Shown here: positions 1-12,875 of the stretch, piece after piece | Numbering within the stretch: position 1 is the stretch's first letter | Layout of the letters: the number at the start of each line of letters is the position of its first letter | Origin: Lithospermum erythrorhizon | Lineage: Eukaryota; Streptophyta; Magnoliopsida; Boraginales; Boraginaceae | Direction: 5' to 3' | NCBI GenBank assembly: GCA_019722365.1 | Contig: JADFUC010001351.1 | Span: 248,001-312,000 of the forward strand | Length of the DNA stretch: 64,000 nt | Notes under the pieces: model-generated | The model's database searches: none | Seen by the model: only the letters and a program-made list of their open reading frames with translations | What the model was told of the DNA's origin: nothing | Position numbers and translations under genes: made by a program

Positions 1-1038
1 GTGTCTTTAGTCCCACTTAGGAGAAAAGTAGTCTCGAAAGTCGAAATAATCAAATATTTTGATATTCATATAGAGGGAGTGTAAATTAAGTAGTACGGAG
101 TATAGTTTTTATTAGTATCGTGATATTTCCTTCATTCTTTTGTGTAAGTATATTTATTTTTATACAAAAGTTAATAAAAAACAGTGACTAACTGCATAAG
201 AATATATGAAGTGAAATGACACTAATCTATTGTACGATGAAAATGAAAATGGCAAATTGTAAGAATGAGGAGTATCACTATGAATATTCTGCTTATTTAT
301 TTAAAGTTTTATTTTTGAATATCTAGATAACTATAAACCATCAAGACTCTTGGAGTATATTAGAATCATGAATGAGCTTAAAAGAGACGAGGGGTGTAAT
401 TCACCGCTCACTGTCGTCCTTCCAAATTGAAAAAATATTAGAGTTTATGGTACAATATATTTATAAGTTATTTCACACAAAATATAAGAGTTGGACCCCC
501 TTCAACAATGGAAAAATTTAATTTAAATATATTTAATTTTTTCGCCCCCTTTCAATTTCCATTAAAGTTCCGCCACTTGGACCATCCATTATAGTGTTCT
601 AAAAAAAAAAATTGGACCTGAACCATGAACATAAGATTACATTTTTGGATCATTTGTTCATCAACTCGCGCATGGATTTTTAGTATTAATTGATGTCTCG
701 ATAGATGCACATTATTAATTCCGTAAAGTTCTTATACCAGGGACCGATTCGATGCATATATTGAAGTATTTACAGGGTAGATCTAGGTTGCTTTATATGC
801 TTTGTTAAAGATATTGCTGCACAAGCATTATCACTAAAATATCCAATGATACATACATCTGAATAATGCCAAACACCTAGAAGAGAGCATCAATTCTCCG
901 GAGCTAATGTTGAACCTCAACTAGTAGTTTGGGTATTACATGAGATGCAAATGCTATTCTGTACAGTAACAATACCACGCCAAGGGTTTGCGTCGGAGAT
1001 GGGCATGGCTAGATTGAACACAGTTGCATAAGTGTATA
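1..1038. other. Region downstream of the VTT gene, no gene seen
   Basis: This is AT-rich DNA beyond the 3' end of the minus-strand VTT gene; the part nearest 1038 should contain its 3' UTR. I see no open frame with family features, no RNA gene and no clear transposon end. A polyadenylation site could not be placed with confidence. Confidence 0.5.
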
Positions 1039-4000
1039 CTATGATTTGGTTTTACTGCCCACCAATGTTGGTGTAATGCTAACTACCCCGATAAGAAATA
1101 GGGTGGCTATCGAGTTGAAGTCGTAGAGATCACCAACCGACTGCAACTCACCAAGAGCTATTCCAGCCTGCCAAGAACAAACAATAGGTAAAATCAATAA
1201 GTTAACTGAACAGTAGGATAATCAAACAAGTCAATTTCCAATATAGTTAATTCAGGTCAATCTTCAGATTGTTCAAACACCTAAATAAGCTAAAACGCGT
1301 ACTAATCTCTCTAAATGTGCAGTATTGAGTATACAAACTATTCAATTAACTCAAGTCTCCAGTTATAAACATAGCTAAAGCATAAACATGGAGGGCATAG
1401 CACATCCCTAACAACCAATAAGTAGCTGAGATTATGAGAGGAAGGCAAAATTATTTCAGAAATATATACCCTGACAGTAACATAAGCAGCTGGAATGAGG
1501 CCAATGACAGTTCCAAGAAAGAAAATATGGTAAGGGACGTTGACTATTGGTGAAGCCACATTAACGAATGTATTTGGCAATGTTGGTGTCACCCTCAAGA
1601 AAAGTATATAGTTAAGCAGCCTTGTTCTCCTTTTAGCCACCTGATTATCATTCAGTTCGAGGTCAATAATTTTCTATAAGAAAATACGAGAGTACGGTGG
1701 TCTAGTAATCACCTCGTCTTGGAAGAAAGTTAGTTTGTCGGGCCACAAAGAGAAGACTAGAGGGCGCCCAATTATTTTTGATAAGAAAAAACAAGAGGAT
1801 GCACCAGCTGTAGCGGTGAACACCACCAGAGCTACACCCTTGAAGACTCCGAAAAGGGACCCAGCAAGCAGAGACATAAAAACAGTTCCAGGGATCATAA
1901 AAGTCTGCATAAATATGTATACCACACAATATCCCACAAGAACTTGTATAGTGTAGTCACTTGTATAGCTCTCAAGATTATCCCTGCAGAAAATGTGAAC
2001 ACAATACAACACTAATTAATTGAAATTGTAATACATATAAAACTTATCATGCTTACAGTTCATTTATAGAAAATGAGGTAATATTAAAGAAAAAAGAAAA
2101 TACAAGGCAGAAAAATTGAAACTACATAATGGTGCTTAGATGAGTAAATTAATTTTTAACAAGACCGTGTTATTTGGGACACCAAATACTATCTTAATTT
2201 AGATGAACATCCCTTTATGCTGACAGAAGCTGCATTAAGTTAGGGTAGGGGCACTAAATGGAGACCGTGATATTTGTTTGCTTTTACGTTAACTAAGCCC
2301 AAGCTATTACATATGAGATCAGTTCATGAGCCAGCCATATTCAATAATCAGAATTTGACACAGACAAACTTCAATTGGTATTATATCCATCCTTCAGGTA
2401 TCTAAATTTTGTAACTTCAAAGGAGCAATTATAGGATGGAAAAGTTCGCCAAGCTCAAAATAGATTCAAGATCAATTAAATCAGAAAACCTCCATAGATA
2501 TGCTGATTATTTTCTTAAAACAGAGCCACATGTTTTCTATATCTCCTGAGATATCTCCTGAGATATCAGAAAACCTCCATTTCTATGATTATTCGTTAGA
2601 AATGGAACTTCATGAATCTGTCCAAGTTCGAACCTCCAGATATGAAAGTGTTAGCTTTTAAAGAATATACTCTGATGTGGTAGCAAGGGCAATCATAGAG
2701 CTAGATAAATGATGAACTGAATCTTAGCCAACCCCACAACCTAATCCCAAAAGCCTTACGATTCTGGTCAGACAGAAGTGGTGGATAACGTCATAATCAT
2801 CTCAACCTATATTTCTTTGGCAGTTAGGTGATAAAGTGATAAGTCCAGAAGGAAGTATGTGGTCCTTCAGTATTGAAGAGTGAAATTTGTCCATGTAGGA
2901 GCCAGCATTGCACAGAGCTAAGGGTTTGGATAGCATCATATTCATATACATTTCAACCATTTTACTCGGTCAATCTTGATCTCCTTTTACTTCATTCTAA
3001 TAATTTAATCATACTTGCTCCATTAATTATTCATCGTTTTCATATGAAGTTACCGTAAATCATATCTTTTCGCCCATAATATAATATTTTAACTGTGAAA
3101 GTTGTACTTAAGATAACAACATTAATCAAATACACCAAATAAATGTAACATTCACATTCAGGAAATGGTTCTATATTCTAAGCTTTCCTCAAAAGTCATC
3201 GACAATAAATCCAAGAATCGAAAGCAAACCTCTACCAAACACAAAACTTTGCACTAATCTCACACAAATAGAACATATACACGCAAAAAAATCAACATAT
3301 ACTATTAAAATAACCAAAATTATACATTCAAATTTACTACAAATATAAAAAAGATTAATACAAATGTACAATAATATTTTTTGTAGTAGTAAATATTAAT
3401 GATACCAACATAAACTATACAAAAAGAAACAATCTTTATATCACAAAATACCAAAACCAATACACAAACAATTTCCTAATCATTAACCAACATAAACTAT
3501 ACAAAAAGAAACAATCTTTATAACACAAAATACCAAAATCAATATACAAACAATTTCCTAATCACTAACAAACATAAATCACACATCACAAAATACGAAA
3601 ATCAATACACAAACAATTGCCAAATCATTAACAAATAAATCATACAAAAAACAACCTTTAAATAACAAAGTACCAAAATCAATATAAACAACCAATTTCC
3701 TAATCATTAACCAACATGGATCATACAAAAAGAACCAATCTTCAAATCACAAAATACCAAAATCAATACACAACATCAACCAACATAAATCTTACATGAA
3801 ATTAATGGGCCAACTCATATGATTATATTAAGAAAAAATTAAAAATCCCAGCTTAATATTTTTCCAAATAGTAACTATTAATGATACCATACAAAAAAGA
3901 AACAATCTTTATAACACAAAACACCAAAATCAATACACAAACAATTTCCTAATCATTAACCAACCCAAATCATACAAAAAACCCAATCTTTATATCACAA

Positions 4001-4431
4001 AATACCAAAATCAATACTCAAACAATCTCCTAATCATTAACCAACATAAATGATACAAAAAACAATCAATCTTTATGTCAAAAATCATTACACAAACAAT
4101 TTCCTAATCATTAATCAACCTAAATCAAACAAGAACTTAATGGGCCAGCTCAAATTCTTGAGCAAAAAAGAATAAAATGCTAAATAAAAATTCATACATA
4201 CTTGAGTATTTGAAGGTCTTGAAGAGATCTAGGCAGCTTAAGGAAGCTGTAATCTGATGTTGGCAAAGTCAAATATACCCCAATGAGCCCTGAAGCAAAG
4301 CCCAAAACAACCCCACAAGCTACCATAACTTCAAAAAATGATAATGGAAATTTCCCATCTTTCTTTTTAATGTAATAATTATCATTATTATTGTCTGAAG
4401 ATGGTTTTGAGGTTGTTGTTTTTGTTGCCAT
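1039..4431 (-). CDS. VTT-domain membrane protein (SNARE-associated Golgi / TMEM41-like), 4 exons
   Basis: Spliced minus-strand gene. Exons: 4431-4202, 1983-1713, 1640-1470 and 1167-1039. All introns are GT-AG, and the joined frame of 801 nt encodes 266 residues with a TAG stop. The split Lys codon at exons 1/2 restores the frame exactly. Residues 1-26 are a polar, low-complexity cytosolic-type tail rich in Thr, Ser, Asn and Lys. A hydrophobic segment lies at about 31-56, and further membrane segments lie near 91-113, 115-145, 199-223 and 242-260. The VTT (DedA/TMEM41/VMP1) core shows the Gly-rich AGSLFGVFKG at 117-126 and the hallmark FLRVTPTLPN at 181-190. Known relatives are endomembrane proteins; the animal TMEM41B and VMP1 are lipid scramblases acting in autophagy. 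The plant role here is inferred only from the family. Intron 1 (2.2 kb) carries a minisatellite. Length matches plant homologues, and no defect is visible. Confidence 0.93.
3400..4130. repeat. Minisatellite in intron 1 of the VTT gene
   Basis: Degenerate tandem repeat with a period of about 63-82 bp. The motif ATTTCCTAATCATTAAC and close variants recurs at about 3471, 3553, 3616, 3694, 3943, 4024 and 4099, each time preceded by a CCAAAATCAATACACAAAC-like stretch. The array is interrupted by unrelated AT-rich sequence near 3780-3890. It lies wholly within the intron, ending about 70 bp from the exon 1 donor. Confidence 0.85.
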
Positions 4432-7400
4432 TTTTGCAACAATTGTGTTTAAGGATGTTTTGGTTTTTTTAAGGTTAAGAAGAACTGTTTGTTGTTCTTA
4501 TTAACATTTGTTTTGTGATTTGGAGAAGTTTGTCTCCTTTTCTTGATGTTTTGGATTATGATATGGATTTAGGAATGTGTGTTTATGGATCTTGGGGGTG
4601 GGGAAGAATATTCTTTCAATTATGGTGGAAAATTCCAAAAAGGTAATCAAAAGTGAAATGGACACTTTCCAAATTTTATTATTTTTATGCATTTCACACG
4701 TTATCTAATTTCTAATTTGGTAAAATTCAATTTTTTTTGGGATTTTCAATAAGAATCGACCTTTTTTAGTTTATTAATTTCAATAGCATTATAAATTGAA
4801 TTATATGATATAATGTATGACATACTTTGTTACGTGAAACATAATTTAAGTGAAATATAACAAATAGTATCTCACAAAAATAAAATAAATGATCTAAATT
4901 TTATGTAGATTGTAGGGGACGAATTCCAAATAAATATAAAAGTCGGGCATCTAGAATCAAATTCATTAATAAAAAGACCCGATTAGGTGTCTGGCCTTGG
5001 AAAAAAGAAGAAATTTTTTGTGATCAATTAACCAATCAAAAAAACTACCTGCTAAAAAATAACACTTTATTGTTGAATCAAAATATATAAATATTGATTA
5101 ATTTAACTAACATTGAACTTGGTAAAATAAAATGGTTGAATAATTGAACAAGATTATTCAAGTCGGACAAATCTAAAATAAATAAATATACTCCGTAATT
5201 CATATCACAAATTGGAAGAATTCACAACTACTTCAAAATAATGATACATGCCAAAAGCGTGGAACACATAATATCCGGGAAAAGGAATGGGACGTCTTCG
5301 CAACCTACCAAGGGTTTACAAGACGTTATCACTAGTCATTTATTTTAGATGGATTCGTAGATTTTAAATATGAACGGACTACTGATCCAAGTGATTTTAA
5401 AATATTTACATTTATTTTATAATTTAGGAATATATATTAAGACGATTCATTTTGAAGATATTATTAGAATTGGGCTATTATTACCATATTAGCTTTCAAA
5501 GAATAAATTAAAGATCGCTTAAGATTATCATAACTATTTCATATCAGAATTCATAAATACGGGAAATTTGCTCGGGGCTTCATACATATCAATGAGCTTT
5601 ATTCAATAATTCCGCCCGGTTTGGTGTATTTACTACGCCATACTTAGCCCATGGATTTCGCTTTAAATGTTTTGGTTTTTTTCATGTTATTTCTGTTTCT
5701 TTGCTTTTTTTCCGCTTATCAGAGTATTCATAGAATTGTTTTTTCTTTCTTTATGTTCCTACTTCCGACGAATCCATGTCAATATATATATTTTTAAACA
5801 ATTACGAAGAGGCAGTAATTTATAAAAAAACTAATGGTGAAGCTCTCTCTTTAATTATGAGATCAAGTGCGGCAAGTTATATTCTTGTATAGTTACACGG
5901 AGGTAATACCCATGCTGCTATGAAAAAATTATTATTATGGAGAACCTATTGTTGTTTTGTTACTCCTTCTCGTGGCATGTAATGTGTTTGATGAGTTTTT
6001 GTGATAATTGGGATTTATATCTTTACTTCTCATTAATAAGCATTTGTTTATACTATTGTGTGATTTCAGGTATCTCTATCCTAATTACGACATACAGAAT
6101 GCTTAAACGTAAATATTATATCAGCTCAAAAGAATTCGCTGCTTCCTAATCGATATATATATATTTTTTTACTTATACCGAAAAGAAAAGACAAGTTCCT
6201 CGCTCGTCTGGTCTTTAAGGGTTCGAAAAAGGCGCCTCTCTTGTGTTTAAAGTCTAATGTTCAAAAAGGACGACGCCCTCGACATTGGTTTTTCTTTCCT
6301 GCCGGGCATCATGCCGCCGATATTTTGGTTTCTCGTAAAGATCTTCCGCCGACGATTCCGCTCACACGGTCCACGATGTATCATTTATCATTTTATTATT
6401 ATCAGAAAAATACATGATACTCAACCAATTACTATGAGTCTGAGGGGAGGTGATATACTAATAGGCGAGTACGAGTACTATATGCACCAATGAAGCATTT
6501 AAGAAGTTTATGAACATCTAGAAGTTTTTTTATTCAAATTTGAAGTCTTATTTTCAATATAAAAATCATAAGCTACTCATACTCGCCTATTAGTCTATCA
6601 ATATAAAAATCAAATATGAGTATTCATTTTGGAGAGAATATAATTGAACAAAAGCTAAAAAAAGTGTTTGTGACAAGTTTTGAACTAACAATCTTTAAAA
6701 ATTAGTCAAATCTTTACCAATTAAGCTGCATCTTTTAATATAGGTATATTCAGAATATTCTATAATGTTAGCCGTCCGGCCCATGGTGATAGAAGCAACC
6801 TCTCATTACTCAACTACACGTTTTCTTTCTTTCTTTTAAGCAAAATTACAATATTTCAATTCCGCTTTCAAACAATAAAGATACCCTTAACTTTAAAAAA
6901 TCAAGAGGGCTGCATTTCATTCCATCATTGTAATTATCTGATTATTTCTCAACAACACCTCTTGTCGGACTTGTCTCAAAGCGGCAACTTCCAAGCAAAA
7001 TGGGCGAGGAATGGATTACATGTTCAACAAAAGATATTCCTATCTTGCCATTCTTGCGTGCAGTACCTGTTTTCAATAAAAAAATTTTGGGTATTGGATG
7101 AATTGTTTTTTCTCTTTTGCAAACTAGGGGAATATGTCAATACTATTGTTTCGGATAAATGTTATGGAGTAATTGGTACATAGTACAAAATAATTATTAT
7201 CAAACGGGACCATAATATTAATTTTGGCACTTAATACATTTTGGAGAAGATGGAATATGCAGCAGCATAATAAAATTCGCCAAAGCATAGTAATGATAAT
7301 TGAGCATGTGCAAAATGGTCTATGGGGATTAATCATTGTAGACAACGAATGAAGAGGACCACATGGTTTAATATCTCCCTTGTCATAGTCACATGTATAA

Positions 7401-7889
7401 ATGACTTTTGTTCATCTGATTGATTCATTAATTAGTGTAAAGTTTATGCCTGTTATTTTGTCTCTATCATTCCTCATTGTACACGACTAAAGACTGATAA
7501 AGAGTATCTATCATTGGGTGGTTGGTTTAAATCCAATTTTCATAATAGAGATTAATAAAAGTATAAAATCCATAGAAAGTAAATTGTTACTTATAACTTA
7601 TAATGAAAATGAGAACCACATGTACATTAACGAGAATCATTTTTATAATGCTGCCACTTATAATATATAAAATTCTTCAAAATTATATTTTGATCCCAAA
7701 AATTCTCTAATCGCCGTAAAATTATTAATTGGTAAATTCTAGTAACGCTCAATTAGGGGACAAAATTGAAATAATCCTTCGCTACGCCAAAGAATTAAAT
7801 TATATTATATATATCGACGCTGATCCGAGATAGTATAAATATTTCTGAACAAAATCGATGATTTATGACTAATTATTAATTCTGAGTAA
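4432..7889. other. Upstream region of the VTT gene and gene-poor DNA
   Basis: The first few hundred bases should hold the VTT promoter and 5' UTR on the minus strand; no clear TATA box was placed. The rest is AT-rich with short open frames lacking recognisable domains. A somewhat GC-richer patch at about 6180-6390 looks like decayed transposon sequence but could not be assigned. An imperfect inverted repeat at 6451-6600 is listed separately. Confidence 0.45.
6451..6600. repeat. Inverted repeat with 25/27 matching arms
   Basis: The left arm begins at 6451 (TGATATACTAATAGGCGAGT) and the right arm ends at 6600. The reverse complement of the right arm matches 25 of the first 27 bases of the left arm, with about 90 bp between the arms. 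It could be a hairpin-forming remnant of a small transposon. No target duplication was seen. Confidence 0.7.
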
Positions 7890-8111
7890 GTGATTTTAAT
7901 GTCACTGAAAATGAATTATTCAAATCAAGTTTCCATTAAATTTTATACAAAGGGAGAAATAATAACGCCATCAAACTTGAGATCTTACACCATCCTAAAT
8001 ATATCACCACCTCATCATTCTTATCTTTATCCAAACAAACCCACCAACCCCTTTTCCCCCCATTTCGTCGAGCTCCATTCTCGAATTTTTCTTCCATTTT
8101 CTTCTCCCCTT

Positions 8112-8174
8112 ATGGCTCAAGATACAAAAGTCAAGCCATCATCTTTCCCTCATCATCCCTCTCTACTCTTCAAG
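8112..8174 (+). CDS. Possible orphan first exon, 21 codons (hypothetical)
   Basis: An ATG follows a pyrimidine-rich stretch that resembles a plant 5' leader (8020-8111). It opens 21 codons reading MAQDTKVKPSSFPHHPSLLF and K, directly followed by a good donor (AAG|GTAAAG) at 8175. No convincing downstream exon was found before 11 kb, where the sequence becomes repeat-like. It may be a gene fragment captured or stranded by a transposon, or chance. I do not recognise the family. Confidence 0.25.
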
Positions 8175-8229
8175 GTAAAGAAAGCTAAACTTTTATATTT
8201 CCAAAAAAATCACTCTTGAGGAGTTTGAC

Positions 8230-11200
8230 TTCTTCCCCAAATTCTTTTAAAACTTTATTATGATGTTAAGTGAGACCTTTAATATAGTTGTTTTGGGGGT
8301 AAGTGTTGTTTTTGATGTTGATCGGGAAGAGAATATTGTTGAGTTAAGCCTTCTGTCGTAAAGTTGAGTAAAGATTTGGATTTTTAAATTTAAGTATGTT
8401 ACAAATTGTTTAAAGTGTTGTATTTAGCAAGAGGCGTCATCGAAATTGTTGGAGGAGTTGAATTTAAGCTGAACTCTTTGTCAGCTTTATTGGGCTGGCT
8501 TAAACTACAAGAACATTTTCCACCTTAGCTTGTTAAGTTGATAACTGAATGTTGTTAAAAGGATAGCTTAAAAACCAAAAATGTTGCCGTTGCTGGAAAC
8601 CCAAGCTCGAGTAGCGTTGACATACTTAATTCCTAAAACCCCAAAAATGGAAACTGTTAAGTGAATACCAAAAATGGGGTTACCATCAGCGAAAATTGTA
8701 TTTTTGGCGGATGTTTGTGATTAGGCTGAGCAATGGATTTACTAGACGAGCGCTTATTATTATAGTCGAGGTGAGTATTTAACTCACGGGTGTATATTGC
8801 TGATTTTACTTTCAATGTTGAATTTGGTGATAATGCGAGCATGTTTATCATATACATGTCATGCTGACTGCTTGTGTATGATTGCTGGTTGAGTAGTCGT
8901 AAAGCCGAGTGTGGTGTTTTTGTGGGATGTATATGCGCTGGAGGTTAGATTGACGAGCTGACGTAGCTGATTTCTCGGTATCGCTTTTGATCATATCGGG
9001 GCTTGTGGATGTTTCGTTGGTCGATTGACATCGGACGAAGTCAAGCTTATGGCCAGTTTACGTATGTCGAGTTTCCATTATCCGACATTTGCTTATACTA
9101 CGGTATAAGTGTGTGTTGTATTTGCCTCGCACTACGAGTTACGAAAGTGCGTTGTTTAGCTTCGCCGACGACACAAGTTTCTACCGCAGTCGAGCTGATT
9201 ACAGCGCCTTAAATAGAATCTTGGATTTATAAGCCAGAGTCATTGATTGAGTCGAGTTGAGTTGATTGAGTCACAGCCTGGATTGACGGAGCTTCGACTG
9301 AGAGCTGTCAGTTGATTGAGTTGTTTAGCGCGCTGAACTGGATCGAGCTGTTTAGCTGCTGGGCCTAAGGGTACTCAGCCTGGGCTCGGGTAGAGTCAAA
9401 TGCCCATTTTGGGCATTGCTGCCACCGCTTTGAGATGCTGTATGTTCTTTACTAGACTGCGGCATGTTTAGTTGATGAATCTATGAATTTTACTATAATC
9501 AAGTATAGTGCTCTATATTAGTATACTTTTACGTACGTAAGCATGATCATGAACTCGGGCGAAGGATATTTTTATTTCATATTATAACGGGCTTCTAAAT
9601 CAGGTAGTACTTACAATAACTATCTATTTTATACCAAATTAGTTATTCTTATAGTACTTCACACGTGGCGCGAGTTGCCCCCCACCCTTGAGATAAGTAT
9701 CACTAAGCTTCGCAATTTCTACACTTTATTCAAGCATGGGCGGCATTTATTTGGCGCCAGGCCGACAAGATTTCCGATTCGCCTATATGACCGGACCGAG
9801 TGCTTGTGTGAGTAGACGCATGCATCAGTATCCTCACATACCGCTTGTTGTTTTGGTTATAGTTTTGATGCTATATTGTTGTTATTTTTGGGATTTCAGA
9901 TTGTATATTGTTTGGCATTTTGTACTTTGACAGTTGTGGTATATATGGTGGTTTTGTATGGTTGGGAGATACCACGATGGATTATTTTCTTAAAAAAACC
10001 GTTCTTTTCTTTTACGTATTTTAATTCTATTGGGTTATTTAAGGACAGATGAGTCTTTCAAATCAGTCATCCATCTGGCCGCGACTCCTTGTCCGGATTG
10101 ATGATTCTAACCCTGTATGGTTAGACGACCCGCCCGAATGGCCGAGTATAGATCATAGTGTGAAACGGATACCCGAAGCGCCCAACGATGATATAAAATA
10201 AAAGATCGATTTGAAACAGCTTAAGCAAGAAAAAGTAGAAATAGTTTCATACGCACGGGTACTCATCGTGGCGAAACCTAACTAAACATCACATATTCGG
10301 ACATATATAAGAGCGACATAAAAAACAAGTACTGTTTAATAATACATCCATAATATAAATCACCCACAACTCCAAGAGGGAAATAATGACCAAAAACTGG
10401 AGCAAGTACATGTAAATAAAATGTACCTTGAGGATCCCCTAGCCACCACGCCGCCACCTAAAAGGATAACAACGAGCTCCGTATTGGGTCAATGTACCCG
10501 CTTCTACAAAGAATCTACCAACCCTCGAAAGTTTTTGAGGTCACCGGCCGGTGGAAAACTTATCAGTCAGGACTCCATTACAATCTTAACGGTTTCAAGA
10601 AAGTAGAACCTCCAGAATATATATAGATATAAAACTAATAGCTTTCCTGGCCATTAGTAAAAAACACTAAATTACGCTCGAATCCCGCTTTATTATAGTT
10701 AACTTTTCCCAATTAACTTTTACCTTATAATTTAAGTTCGCTATTTGGCTAACAATTACGCTCGAATCACGCTTTATTATATTACGTCGAATTACCAATT
10801 ACTCGATTTTAATTAATTAAACTGGTCGGGTTATTTTAGCGGCTTTCCCACTGGGTTTCAATTTGCTATAAATTTATAGTGACATGCACACTAACATAGA
10901 CCATTTCTAACGTTGTCACTTATATGTACGAAAGTACAACCTCGATACACTTTTTAGTACCATTACTATAAGTAACTCTATATATTTTATCCATCTTGTC
11001 TTCTATTGGGCTCTAATGTTATAGGTTTTAGTATATAAGCTAGTGTAATTGCCGTAAATTGGTGCCCTTATATTTTAGTTTTGTTTTGTTTAGCTCTTTA
11101 TTGTTCATACCATGAAAGCCTGTCATATTGATGTATATCTAAGTAGATGTAACACAAACCAAACTTTGAAAGGAATATCGTCGATTTTCATCCTAATATT

Positions 11201-11245
11201 CGAAAACATCATACCATTTAATCAAATCGGTACAATACATGTAGG
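8230..11245. other. Repeat-like DNA of uncertain origin
   Basis: Composition changes to more CG- and GT-rich sequence between about 8500 and 10500. Many short GTCGAG/GTTGAGT words occur near 9240-9360, and there are no long open frames. It has the look of a long-decayed transposon, probably LTR-retrotransposon derived, but I could not identify terminal repeats, a primer site or a coding domain. The stretch 10600-11245 is plain AT-rich sequence. Confidence 0.35.
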
Positions 11246-11537
11246 TAGAGTTGTTATTTTCCAGCCGCCATGGATTCTGCTAATCGCCTCCGTTAATGTT
11301 AAACAAGAATCAAAAATTCGAGTTATTGGAGATTTTAGTAATTGCTAATTCTCTCTGCTACTTGGTTCCTTAAACTGGATCAAAATTCGTCCTGGTTGTA
11401 ATTCGAACTGATTAGAAATCATTATCTGTAATCAAAATTCATTTTGCTTCAATTCGTATTATTGGTAATTCGGTTGGATTTACGAATCAAACCAGATTGA
11501 GTCAAATCTGGTTCAATTCAGCTCGTTAACAACCCTA
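11246..11537. mobile_element. Small non-autonomous hAT-like element (MITE)
   Basis: The left end reads TAGAGTTGTTA and the reverse complement of the right end reads TAGGGTTGTTAACG. The flanking 8-mers CATGTAGG (11238-11245) and CACGTTGG (11538-11545) match at 6 of 8 positions, as for a decayed hAT target duplication. It is 292 bp long with no coding capacity. The interior holds many AATTCG/GAATC-type words typical of such elements. Confidence 0.6.
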
Positions 11538-12875
11538 CACGTTGGATTGTGATTTCCCTAATGAGAGAAACTATATATCCTTCATCTTGTAATTAAATAC
11601 ACTGCTCCCTCAATATTTTAGGCACATATTACTCCTGCATAAGTAGACGTATAATCGAACGTGCCTAATGTGCCATGGGCGGCTTGGGTCTGCTAGGGGT
11701 CTGATCCGAGCCCGGTCCAGCCCTTATACGAACGGCCCCTTTATCCGCTTATAAACCGATCGACGGCCGAATTTCGACGGCCCTGTGCCCCTGGCCCGGC
11801 CCGAGCCCACTAGTATTCGTGGGCCTTCGGCCTGTGTCCGCCCGAGGCCTCGTGTGCCCGGTAATAAATGCGTTAAAGGTTCAATATAAGCTTTTGAGTA
11901 CCATTTAAAGCAGTCAACGGAATATAATGCCGGAATTAACGCCAGATCGCTATTACAACCGCTACCACGCTTTTAACGCAGCAAACATAGAATACGCATA
12001 CGAAACCGGCCGCCAATATAAAACCTGGCTGCTTTTCATGGTTAGAAACAATACAAGCTAAAATGTTATTACTAAGCCGTTTTAAGCGCTTGTAGGTCTT
12101 CTCAAGCATGAGTTTACATGATTTTTAGCATAAATCGAAAAATTACAAGTCATCAAAAATCTGGCTCATCACCCGAAGACACATCTTCATTAGCTTTGAA
12201 AATGGTATCCGCACCGCTTCTCGCTTCGGTGATCTTCTTCAACATCACTTCAAAGACCACGAAGGCGCCGCTTTGATTTTGCCTCACGCGGATCAATGTC
12301 TCGCAGATCTCGCTGTTTCGGGCGGCCTTCCAACTAATGTAACACAAACTTCAATTGCCGAGCTTGCTAGTCTTGAACGCCTTTTGGGTTTATTGAAGCT
12401 TCACCATGCTAAATGCCGATTACTAGCCTATCGGTATACAGTATACCTACCTCCTTGCTACTGGATAAACCGATATGTACTTTCTTTCAGACCACCATTT
12501 CACATTAGATCGAAAGTATTTTGTTCATTTTAGTATCATGTCAAAATCCATTTCAAATATTTAAAGTTAATTCATTCAAGTATTCGTCGAGGTGGAAGTA
12601 AGATCGTGTTCTTGTTAAAATGAACTCCAAAAGCGATATTAGATTATATTAAGTAGAAAAAAAACTTTAGTATAATGTTTAAACGGTTCTAGAAACTTAA
12701 GCAATTCATAACAAATATTTTCAATTTTCATATTTCAAATCTGAGTATAATATGGGATCGTTAGGGAGCATGCTATAAAATTTAGAAATTTCTTTTTTTT
12801 ATAAATATAATGCATCGCACAGAGATCATAAGTGGAACCTCATCTAGTATCAACATCCAAGATTAATTATTTTTT

